NCBI GenBank assembly: GCA_019925795.1
Contig: CM034312.1
Coordinates: 87,795,528-87,859,527 of the forward strand
Reading direction: 5' to 3'
Source: Dendrobium chrysotoxum
Taxonomy: Eukaryota > Streptophyta > Magnoliopsida > Asparagales > Orchidaceae
Length of the DNA: 64,000 bases
The notes beneath the pieces were generated by a model, which saw nothing but the letters and a program-made list of their open reading frames with translations, was not told where the DNA came from and did no database searches. Shown one piece after another: positions 44,198 to 56,100 of this stretch. The translations under genes were made by a program, and so were the position numbers. Every line of letters starts with the position of its first letter. The stretch's first letter is position 1.

Positions 44198-47100
44198 CTG
44201 CCAACCAAGTTGTAACAATTCAAGGTTATAATTATAAAAATAAAGGTATGCACTTCTGATTTAAGTTCAATTTACTAAAAAAAACCTCCACTCTCTTCTT
44301 TTGAAGATGCTTTAAAGAACAACAAAAATGCTAAAAACCACTTAGTATAAATAAAACCAACCATTCTAAAAGCATATGATAGTACAATCTACAGTATCAA
44401 AACTCTTTCTAACCTGGAAGCTAGTGATACACTCTTTCAAATCCACATACTTCCCTGGCGCACCAGTGAAAACTTCAGCAACGTGGAAAGGCTGGCTAAG
44501 AAACCTTTGGATCTTCCGAGCACGAGCAACAGTAAGCTTGTCATCTTCACTAAGCTCATCCATTCCAAGAATTGCAATAATATCTTGAAGATTCTTGTAG
44601 TTCTGAAGAACCTTCTGAACGCCACGGGCAGTGTTATAATGCTCTTCTCCTAATACATGGGGAGAAAGCATTCTAGACGTGGAGTCCAGAGGATCCACAG
44701 CAGGATAGATACCCAGTTCAGAGATCTGGTCGTAAAAAGACAAATCATGACTGAGAAAAAATGCATGCATAATAATTAATCTATTTAAAAGAATAGATGC
44801 TTGTAAGCGAAGGAAGACCAAGAAGATAAAAGAAAACCTGTCTTGACAGCACGGTGGTGGCATCAAGATGGGCAAAAGTTGTTGCTGGTGCAGGATCTGT
44901 CAAATCATCAGCAGGTACATAAATGGCCTGCACGGACGTAATAGAACCCTTCTTTGTTGTTGTGATACGTTCTTGCAGCCCTCCAAGATCAGTTGCTAAA
45001 GTTGGTTGGTAGCCAACAGCAGAAGGAATACGACCAAGTAAAGCAGACACCTCAGAGTTAGCCTGAAAAAATTTCAACTTAATAAGGCTAAAAAACGGAA
45101 AAAGCAAATTGGTAATATGAATGATCCATGGTAGTGGACCAACCTGGGTGAAGCGGAAAATATTATCAATGAAGAGAAGCACATCTTGCCCTTCAGCATC
45201 ACGAAAGTATTCCGCCACAGTCAACCCAGTTAGACCAACACGAGCACGAGCACCAGGAGGCTCATTCATTTGCCCGTATACGAGAGCGCACTTGCTCTCA
45301 TCCTAGTAACAAGATGCTGAATTATGTCAGTATGAATTAAGACAGAAGATATAAACATATGAACATGAATGATTGCCTGTTTGTCTCCAAGCTTAATCAC
45401 ACCACTCTCAATCATTTCCCGGTACAAATCATTGCCTTCACGAGTGCGTTCTCCGACACCAGCAAAGACAGAGAAGCCACCTAGCCGACAAAACATCAAA
45501 TAATGCACTTAACTTTGACAATCGAAGAAAAAAAAGAATAATGAAACATTTCATCAACTGACCATGAGCTTTAGCAACATTGTTAATTAATTCCATGATA
45601 AGCACAGTTTTCCCTACGCCAGCACCTCCAAATAGCCCGATCTTGCCACCCCTCTGATAAGGAGCAAGAAGATCCACAACCTTAAAAATACGAAAGAGAA
45701 GGATTAGTTGGCAGAGATGGATAAATGGCTTAATTGAAATGCTCCAACATTGTAAAAACCCGTGTAGAGGATGCGATTGCTAATAATGTCAAATTTAGTA
45801 CCTTAATACCGGTAACAAGGATCTGTTGCTCCGTAGCCTGATCAACAAAGGCAGGTGCTTCACGATGGATGGGAAGGAAATGATTGGTCTCTATAAAGAT
45901 TGAAAAGGAATAAAAATCAAGAGCAAATGTGACAAATAACAATGCGGTGAACATCAACTGCTTAAAAAGCTCATCCTACAATCTTATTTCAAGAAAATAA
46001 AATCAAACCAAAGCATGATAAAAATGGAATTGTAAATCTCAAGCTACGAAAATTACACATAACTTACTTATTTCTCCTCTCTCATCAATAGGTTCTCCAA
46101 TAACATTCATGATACGGCCGAGGGTAGACCTACCTACAGGAACCTACAAACAATAGTCAGATATAAGCCAATGAGCATTTGCAGATGGATCAGATATAGG
46201 AAATACCTACCAATTTTTTATTCTGTGCAAAATAAGGGAACAACCAATAAAAATTCAGCCGCTACACAGTTAGCAGCAAACTTGCCATACAAATAAATAA
46301 TTCACGATCATTTGAGCTTCATTTGCTGCAGCTTAATTTCTCAAGAACATTTCTATTCTGTTTTTTTTTTTCTGAAAACAATTTTCCTAAGAGAACTTTT
46401 TTGAGTCAAGCAGATAAGAAAACTTACAGTTTTTTATATCCATTGGTAGTTTTTCTTAGTCAAAAAGTTATTAAAAACAAAGCCTTAACCTTCAAAGAGA
46501 GAATTATAAAGTCAGATAAACAGAGCATAAACAAAAGTTCCAATTAAAAAGACATTTTTATAGAAAGTAAACAAACCGTGAAAAAAGAAAAAAACCTTCT
46601 TACTGTTTTTAGACCCATGTTTTAAAGAAAAATAGCGATTATTAGTTTGCTATATATTAGATTAGTGGTAGAACTTTATATTAAAAACCAGAAGCAAATA
46701 ACCTGAGCGTGAGAATAACTAAGGCAAGATATGTGCGCTACAAGGTTATAATTAACAAAAAGGACCAAGCGTGAGTCACTATTATAGTGACTGGCTTATG
46801 CCATGAATAGCAGTCACAATCCGCACAACCACCAAACCAAAAGCTAGTCAGAATATTTTAAATAAGGGCAAACCATCAGAAAGTATTGCTATTTGCTCCC
46901 TTGATAATGTTCTATGATCTAAGGACTTGTTCCAAATTAGTAATCAATTTTGTTAAAGGTAAGCCTAGCTTGCTTGACTTTATGCCCTATTATGGAGAGG
47001 TGAGGTAAAGCTAAGGAGGTGAGGTAAAGCTAAGGCACCTCGCACATCTCGAGTGTCATCACAAGGGCATTGTCTGAATGAATGTTTTGCATTAAGTCAC

Positions 47101-50100
47101 CACATAATAACGCAAGCATCTTTCCTGAATAGAAGAGACATCTAATAATACTTCAAACATGAAAGATGATTAGTATTTTAATGATGATAATATGAACATG
47201 ATAGGAGGATCATGACAATTGAATAATGTTGGGAGTAAACAAAGAACAAAACAATCAAGAAAACAAACATTGAAGAAACAACACCATAATTTAACGTGAA
47301 AAAGTTCAAAAATATAAAAAAATTATGGAGCCACACCACACCAAGAAATCTGCTATAAAAATGTGAGTAACTATACATATCATCCACACTCAAACTCTCT
47401 TCTTTACTTTAGACTCACCTTCATCTTTAGATGCAGATGCAAGAGAGTTCAACCCTCCAATTTGTTACAATTTTTAAAAAACGAAGAGAAAACTAACTCA
47501 ACTAACCCGTGTCACTTCGGCACTGACTCATTTGTCTCAAAACGAGTCCGCAACACTGTGACACTAAGATCTTTATCCCAAAGGGGATCCACAGCACCTT
47601 GATGCTAGATTTACAACGCCACAACGCGGTATGGACAAGACATTTTTTCACACCATAGGAGGAGATAAGCAAAAAACCCAAAATTCAATCCAAATCTTTT
47701 AAAAAGGGTCATCAATTTAAAGAAGAGAAAATTAAGAGAATCAAGATAATAATCCATCTTTTACTCCATAATGAATGACCAAAATGATCCCTAACTATAT
47801 TAAAAGATCATTTTGATCCTTTAAATCTTTAAAAATGAATCAAAATAGTCTCAGCATGGGACTATTTTGATTCCTATTTAAGGGATTGAGGGATAAAAAT
47901 GATCATTTAATATAGTTGGAGACTAATTTGGTCATTCATAAAGAGTCATTAGATCATTTTGGTCATTTTATCTTTACATATATATATAGGATATTAAATA
48001 CAATAGTTTAGTGGCTTCTATCATGAAGAGCAGCTTTGACGCTTCTATCAAACATGTGATACGCCTTGGAAACAAAAACAACAAACAACAAATAGGAAAA
48101 CTACAGTAAAACCAAAGCGGTGGCTAATTTTGCATTAATACTTCAATAAGAAACAACAAGATACAGGTGATCTACAATTCGAGAGGTAGATCGGCTCTCC
48201 CAAATAACCTAGAAGCCGTTGAGAAGCCTCCAAGAAAAACTACAGCAAAAAATCCAACAAAAACATAAAACATAAACCCTAGACAACTCCCTCTTAAATA
48301 GCCATAATATATAAGAAACGTATTTTGAAGCTTCCTAATAAAAATCTCCCTAATTAAATCCTTTCTAATATATAATAAACTAATTAGGAAGCATTCCTAA
48401 ATAATTAAAATATTTTTAACATATAATAAACCCAATTAGGAAGCTTTCCTAAATAATCTAAACACAATTAAGAAACTTTCCTTAGATATCTCCATCTCCT
48501 ATTTGAATTCAAACCCCACATTAATTCCTTAATATTTTTCCTTACATATGGAATTATAGGTTCGGGGCGGGGCGGGGCGGGGTGGGGCGGGGGGGGGGGG
48601 GACAAAACCCCTATTGTTGCTTCCGCCAAGTTCTGCTGGTCCACTCTTGCTGGACGAAGCCCCTCTTCCCCCCCTAACAAACAAAAGTTTCACCTTATCC
48701 TCAAGATGGAATGAAGGGAATTGCAGCTGAATAATCCGATAGGACTCCCGCGTGGTCTTGTACTCTGGTAGGTTCTTTTCCTAAACTAATTGTAGGTGGA
48801 GATTTTTTTTTTTTTGTGATCTTGTGAATTACATCCTAATTTTCAATAAGAAAATCCTAGGATCTAAGATGTCTAATTTCTTGTTTCAAATTTAGCATTA
48901 GATCTTATGGTTGCATCATCATGTTAACTAAAATTATGCCATAATAACTACATCAATAAAAAAATAATAATGAAGAAATTCAAATGAATTTGGGAAACTA
49001 TGGTTCAAAACAATAACAATAAGATTACTATGAAGCTCATAGTTATATTCCTACTTTCGATGAAGATATGATGTTTAAAACTTTTTTCAAATGGATTAAT
49101 AACTTGAAAGATTTCTCTAAATGATATGATTTATCTGATTCCTAAAGAGTTGAACATACTAATACAAAATTAATAGAGCAAGCTTCATTATTTTGGCAAA
49201 GTTTCACAAGTCAAAGAATATTAGCAATGGTTGATTTGAAAAATAAATAAAAAGAGCAATATTTATCATTCAATGATCATAAAAATCAACTATATGTTCA
49301 ATTTAAAAATTGCGTGCAAAGTCAATATGTAGTATCATGTAAGGTTCGGAGAGCCCTCTCATTTCCACTCTTCTCTCCCTCAGTGTTCAGAAGTTATATG
49401 AGGATGGCAACTCTATGCTTCCTGGTCCAGATGGCGGCAGTGATCATGGAAGTAAGGGACAGGAGGCTAGTACTCCCTCCAAGGCTAAACATTCTCAGAG
49501 CAAATCAAAGTGCAGTTCTTGAAGTCGGTCTACTGAGAAGGTCGTGAAGACTGCTCAACTCAAGGCAACAAAGGACGGCAAGGCAAAATGACAACAGCAG
49601 GCAATGTTAGATTGTTTGGGTTTGTAAAGACACACTGAGAGAAGAGGAATGTTGACCTCCACACGTATGTCAAATTAGCGTGAGCAAAAGAGGCGAATTT
49701 AGTGACTAGAGCGATGGTTGGCAGGCATGATGCGCCACTTGAATGGTCAAACAACCTTCGATCATCAAACGAACTGCGCCGCTATGATCGGAGCGTCGAA
49801 TTTACTTAAGAGGGGGCACCTCACAATCAAATAGAGCAAGAATAGTCAAAATCAGCGACCAACACCCGAAATTGATGCGCGAGGCTACCCAAATGATGTC
49901 CGATCGCAAAATGGACTTCGCAGTTGCATTTGAAACATCGACAATACCCAAATTCATTATAATTTCATTCAATGAAAATCGCGCGCATAAATCGATGTGG
50001 GTTCTGAGGCGACGACACAAACTTCGAGGCAGCACGCACAAATCAAGGTGCATGCCAAATGAGAAATCATGTGAGTGAGCAATTCATACCTTTTAAAAGA

Positions 50101-53100
50101 TTATATATATATATATATATAATTTAAAAAAATCTTAAAAAAATTAACTGCCACATCATCCCTCATCTCTGCTAAAATCCTGCTCAAATCCTTGCAATTC
50201 GGCTACCCATTCATTGTACATTAAGCACCAAACTGTCTCGTCATTCGTGATCTTTGCTCAAATCTCGCTCCTGCTCAAGACAATGGCATTCCACTCTCGG
50301 CGTTAAAAGCAAATCAAATGAAGCCTTCACTTTTCTTCGATTTCACGACACCAGCACTCGAGCGACCTTCTGCTTCCTCAAACGAAAGCTCCATTCCCTG
50401 CAAGCTACAAATCCCGAACTCCTCGTCCTTTCTAACTGAAACTCCACCTGATTCCTAGCCTCTCCAGCTTCACTATGCCGAATCCCACATATACCCACAA
50501 CTCATGAATTCCATTCTTCTCCAACTGACACCTTTTCCCTGTTCGAACTTGACCGAGCTCCATCACCTGCAAACCAACATCACCCGATTAGCCTTCCCTG
50601 TCAATCAATTGTCTGACTTCAACAAGCCGCACCTAGCCCATCAGCTGCACGATCTACTCCCTACGGCTACCTTCGACCAATCCAATCTTGCCGAGCAACC
50701 TCAACCTCTGATCCTGCTCAGAGATCCCCATCCTCCTCCACAGCCCGTGCCTCAAGCCATCAGCAACTGCATCCCATCGCCCTTTCGAACACCATAGCCG
50801 AGCCCACTCGCATCTTCCCTATTCGATTTCGATAACAGATCCCACCTCCTTCCTCCCACGCGAAGCCTAAAGCTGCCAAACCCCTCAGCCATTCTCACAC
50901 CTAGCTGAACTTTGCCTCTAAATCCACTATTCGATTCCTTCAATCGGACCCCCTTATCTATTCAGAACTTCCACACTCATCGGATCTCACTTCCCATCAC
51001 CAAACTGAACTCTCCTCACCCGATCAAACCTTACACCACTGTGCCGACCTACCTACAGTTGTCGCAACCATCTATTGTGTCGAATCCTTCTCAAACCCAT
51101 TCGATTGCCCGTTTCGATTCGACATCACCCACCAAAACCTTCCATTCGACTCCCAGCAGCAGGTAGAAGACCTTCAGCTGAACCCCTATCTTCCTATCCC
51201 TTCCCACGGTCACAGCCCACTCCATAGCGAAAGCCCACATTCCTTATGTTCATTGTGCCGATCTCCATTTCATCCCTCCTCGTTGTGGCCTGCTCTACCT
51301 ATCTTTCTAGCTCCCAACAGTAGCCAAACCACCTTTAGCTTTCCACTGTATTCCCTCATAGCCACCTATAACATTCACAAGTTCCAAACCACTACGTCAT
51401 CCCACTCAAAACAAACTCTCTTTCCTCCCTCTCTCTCTTACTATTCTTATTAATATTATTATAAATATTATTTATAATAATAATATTATTATTATTATAT
51501 AAAAAAGAGAGAGGAGAGAGATTTAAAAAAAGAGCAAAAGAAAAAGAAGAAGAAAGGGTGAAAGAGAGGATGAAATTAAAAAAAAGAGCTATTTTTGTGT
51601 AATTTCACTGTCACCGTCGCCTCGACCGCCTCCGACATTTCTTCACAAAAGTATAAATGTCTCCAAACTCAAATAACCTCATATCTTGCTTTCGGCGCTC
51701 GTGGCGCGTCGGGGGACCACCCATACACGCTCTTTGTAGGGTGATGGGAGGGAGCCTGGTGCGGTGCTTGTGACGAGGCGGGTAGACCTTGTACATGCTT
51801 TATAACATGGCGAGGACAACCCTAAGTACCGTGTATGTGCTGTCATGCCTGTAGGAAAAAAACTGCGTTTTCAAACAGGTACCTCGAAGGCCTATACACG
51901 CTCTTTATAGCGTGGTGGGATTGAAGAACAACAGCCACGGTGTCGTGCAACATCTACTATACACGCTCTTAGTAGCGTGGTGGGAAGGTCTAGCTCCCCA
52001 AATTTCCCCTAAACAGGGGAGATGCCGGGAGGTTGCCGAAATTTCCAGTGAACAGAAGACCAAAACTTAAGCAAAAGGTAAGGAACTGAATATACAAATT
52101 GGACCACAGTGGACTTGACTTGAACAAAAAACATGGACATGGCTTAAATGAACTACAAGGAGCATAACGCAAGATAATAAATAGGGAACCAAACTTAATA
52201 CTCAAAATAAATTTGTAATTTGCAAAATAACAAGAGTCAAATACAAATGAATGAATATAGAACTTGCGGTGGACAAAGAACTAGCAAACATAACTCACTC
52301 ACAAGCAATAATGAAATTTCATGCAATTGAGTGATTTGAAATGATTGCAAGGGACACAGGGATGTATGATGAATGTAATAACATCTCTACAATCAATACA
52401 AATATACAAACAAACACATTGAACTCAACAAGCAATGAAAATTAAAAGGAATGTATAGTTTGATTGCAAGCAAATGTACAAAGTCCTCAGCAAGTAAATT
52501 GCCCACAAATGATGACAGTTGATGTATAATATTCACATCAATCATGCAAGCAAATTCATCAATCCCACTTGCGAGTAACAATGATTAACATACAACGAGT
52601 GTAGTAGTTTCCCTATGTTCAACAATCAACCAGCTTGCAAATGAATACACTAATCCACTTGCAAGCAACAACAGTGGGCAAGTGGTGAATGTGATGAATT
52701 CCCTGCAGACACGTATAAAAGAGTTATAATGCATACAACATATCATCCTCAAGCAAGGACAACATACCTTTAATCAATACGAGCATCTACGAGCCGCTGT
52801 TGAAGGCCCGTCATGTACACAACGTGTTATCTTTGAGCAAATGCATAAGAGCCATAGCAAATGCAAACATTTGTAGACAACACTAGAAGATGCCCATTCA
52901 ATGCAGCTTGCCCGCAGGTAGTAGGAGGCTGGTGATGCATACAATGACTCGCCTATAAATAGTGATAGCAGAACAACAGAGAATACATCAGCTTGCTCCG
53001 AAGCAACTATAGAAAACTCGCCATACACACTACATACTAGCCACAAGTAAATACAGAAGAGCTGCGATAAATGCAGGCACCTACAAACACTGGTAGAAGA

Positions 53101-56100
53101 CTCACACTGAACATGATGCAACAACTGTTAGCTCTTGAGTAAACAATGTTGAACCACAAGCAGTGTTAAACAAAGCTTGTAATGCACAATAACTTGCTCG
53201 CAAGAGACAACAAGCAAACCATAGCGAAACACTACAATTTACCTGTAAATAGAAGCAGAGAATTCGTAGTAAAAACTACGGACCACTGGTGAACTGAGGC
53301 AGTAGATTTGCGGAGCCAAATTATCACGCTGGATAGATTAGTTTACTTGCAAATGACAAATGGAAGGCTTCTGATGCGTCATACAGCGTATCTGTTGGCA
53401 AAAATACACTATTGCAGGTTGAATGATGATGAAGATAACATGCAGAAGACAAATGAGCAAAATCACACTGTCAAAGCATAGCGAATGAAACTCAATGCAC
53501 TATTAAACAATGCCATCGGATTCGTAACATGCACATAAGAGGACCGAATGCGTTTATAAATTCCCAAATGAAACCCTGTGCACCGCTCAATGATAGTCAT
53601 TTGCACAACTGATCATTGTAAACATCCCCTTGTGCATCGAAAAGCGTGCTGACACATTCATAACATGCATACATTTGTAATGTGCAAGGTGCATCATACA
53701 AATACATCACTTAATGTGCAAAGTACACCACACTATGTTGGCACATTGTATTAATATGCAAAATACATCCCGCATATACATACTGCAAAATACAAAATGC
53801 ACTATGCAAATGTACGACACAAACACATCATAACTGCATATAGTTAAGAATGGGTAGACATATTGCATGCATCCTCACCTAACACATAAATATACTAGTT
53901 ACATATACATTGCTACATACAAGATATACGTTGCAATATGCAACATGTATCATGAAAACACATCATGCAAGATGCAAATACATGTGCCAACGCACATATA
54001 GATGCATAAGTGTGCATGCATAACATGTAGATGTGTCGCATACGTCTACTGCATTGCATACAAATAGCTACCACACAAAACACATCATGCAAGCACATTA
54101 TCCAACGTGTAAAATATGTTGTGCAACAGCAGCACGCTACGCCGACATGCAAATAAGTCATGCACTACATGCAAGCACTGAATCATCATGCTAATATGTT
54201 ATGCGAGAAAATAAGCAATGCATGTATGAATCATACATGCATATCATGCAAAGAGGCTATACGCTATGTTTACGCATTAAACCACTACGTTGTATGTCAA
54301 CACAACATGCAAGATGTAAATACATATGCGAGTATGTTAACATGTAAATATGTCGTGTACACTCGCTACACAATTATATCATGCAAAACACCTGCATGGG
54401 CCTCGACGAGCATGTTGTATACACACACGTGACATATGAGGATGTTAGGCGGGTCAAAAAATGAACTTAAGTTTGAGCTCAATTCTTCTATGTGAATAGA
54501 TAGGAGTTGACGGCTCGAACCGCCAAATAAATGTACGATTGTGGCATAGACTGGGACATTTGTTTATACGTCCATATTAGGCTTCAAGGTCTACAAAAAG
54601 AAAAGATTCACTAATAAAGGCATAAAGCTGATGACAAACTCGTTTCTCTGTAGACAAGTAGATAGGGTTGACAAGATTTGACCAACAAAGTGAAATTACC
54701 CATAAGTACCGCAATGATAATCATATTGGCAAAAAATCTCAAACGGAGGGGACTCCAAATACTTTAAAGTGCCTCACAAATTCTTATAAAATACAAGTAT
54801 TTAAAGTGACAATAAAGTCACACTAATGATGGTCGTGTTGAATGTAAATCTCAAATGGAAGGGTCAATTCACAAATAGCCATTAAAAATTCAAAATTATA
54901 CATCTATTGATAAAATAAATATTTAAAATTGGAATTCAATCATCTAAATAACTTACAAAAAAACCATCCACCCTCAATAGTTTGTCAAGATGGACAAATC
55001 TGAAAATCATTTTAGCTCATAAAGAGCGAATGTCTGGTCTAGAATATTACTAAGATTTATTCTCAATCCGTCTCTTGCTAGTAAGGATGTGACACGTATT
55101 TTCTATCCAATGGTTTCGCCGTTAAATGGCATCACGGATAAATGATTATGATCGGGATCCTCTAATCGGGTGGTTTTATCGCGAAATGACACCATTAAAT
55201 TACGGTCATTGTCAGAGCCCATATGTTCCCAACGACGCTAAATCATTGAGTAATTAATCAATAAGATATGACCGATAGGACACAAAGCCTTCTGTTAGCT
55301 AAGGTGGCTTAAAATTTATCCCCTGAAATAAACATTCACTCAAGATCTATTAAGTACTCTTGAACAAAGCAATCCATGACTGCTGATAATGATCCTTTTT
55401 GTCAGGTTGGGTCGACTATCCCCTTTGACTAAGTAGACTAGAGATTATGATGACCTAGGACGATGAAACCATAAGATCTTAATCGGGTCTATCATTATTC
55501 CCCCCACCATCCGCTTTAAGTACAAGATGGTAAATTTCCAATTTTAAATATTAAATTTTCGAATACCTAAACATGCTACTATACGCCAGATACTATATAT
55601 CTGTTTGATGACTAGCCTTAATCGAAAGTTCTCTCTCATTACTGGGAGGGATAATTAACTGTAGGGGCTTGCGTCTATAGGAAATCTGAACTCAGATGAT
55701 AAAGTCCTCACAAAATGAGGGTGAAATCTATGGGTAATGTCTTATCTAAAACCCAATCTGTCTTCTTAAATTGCCTCAGAACTTGCTCGTTAAAACTCTC
55801 CTCGATGACTCGAAGAAAGAAAGGGGCTGCGGAGAGGCCGGGGCGTGAATGTTTAGAGCCTACATGGAAGATCATCCATGTTAAGAGGCTTTATAGCTCA
55901 CGCTCCCCTCCTCAAAAGAGGGCTAATTGAGATTCTCAACAACCCAAGCTTGTTGTGTTGAAGTAGGTAAAAACTTTGATTTCTTGAAGTGGCTATCAAA
56001 ATTTGCATTAAGTGTGATGATATAGTGATACAAACAACCTACTCGACCTCTCAAGTCATCGTGCAAAGCCTAAAAGAGCTCAAGAACATCAATTCACACG

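Larger units (their letters stand above)
50085..54545 (-). mobile_element. Element P, copy 2 (reverse orientation)
   Basis: Its reverse complement follows the same order of blocks as 13618-17690: GACTCC/CAACTCC..TGACCCGC, CACGTGTGTGTA, GGCCC(ATGC)AGGTGTTT, the TTGCAAG-rich stretch, AATTTCGG..CTCCC..TCTCCCC.GTTTAGGGGAAA, hairpin units, an AT-rich block, a pyrimidine-skewed block (50150-51430 on the plus strand), and a donor-like AAAAG|GTATG at 50090. It is 4.46 kb and lies in the same orientation as the ATP synthase gene. No protein domain is found. Confidence 0.75.

Noticed and set aside
45361..45377. Reading through the exon 5 donor of ATP synthase beta (GDKQAIIHVHM).
   Set aside because: This text is unlike any beta subunit. 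Splicing at GC restores the invariant sequence at exact length.
50504..51453. Several plus-strand frames rich in Pro, Ser and Leu.
   Set aside because: They arise from the C/T skew of the element P leader block (antisense). They have no domain and overlap frames on the other strand.
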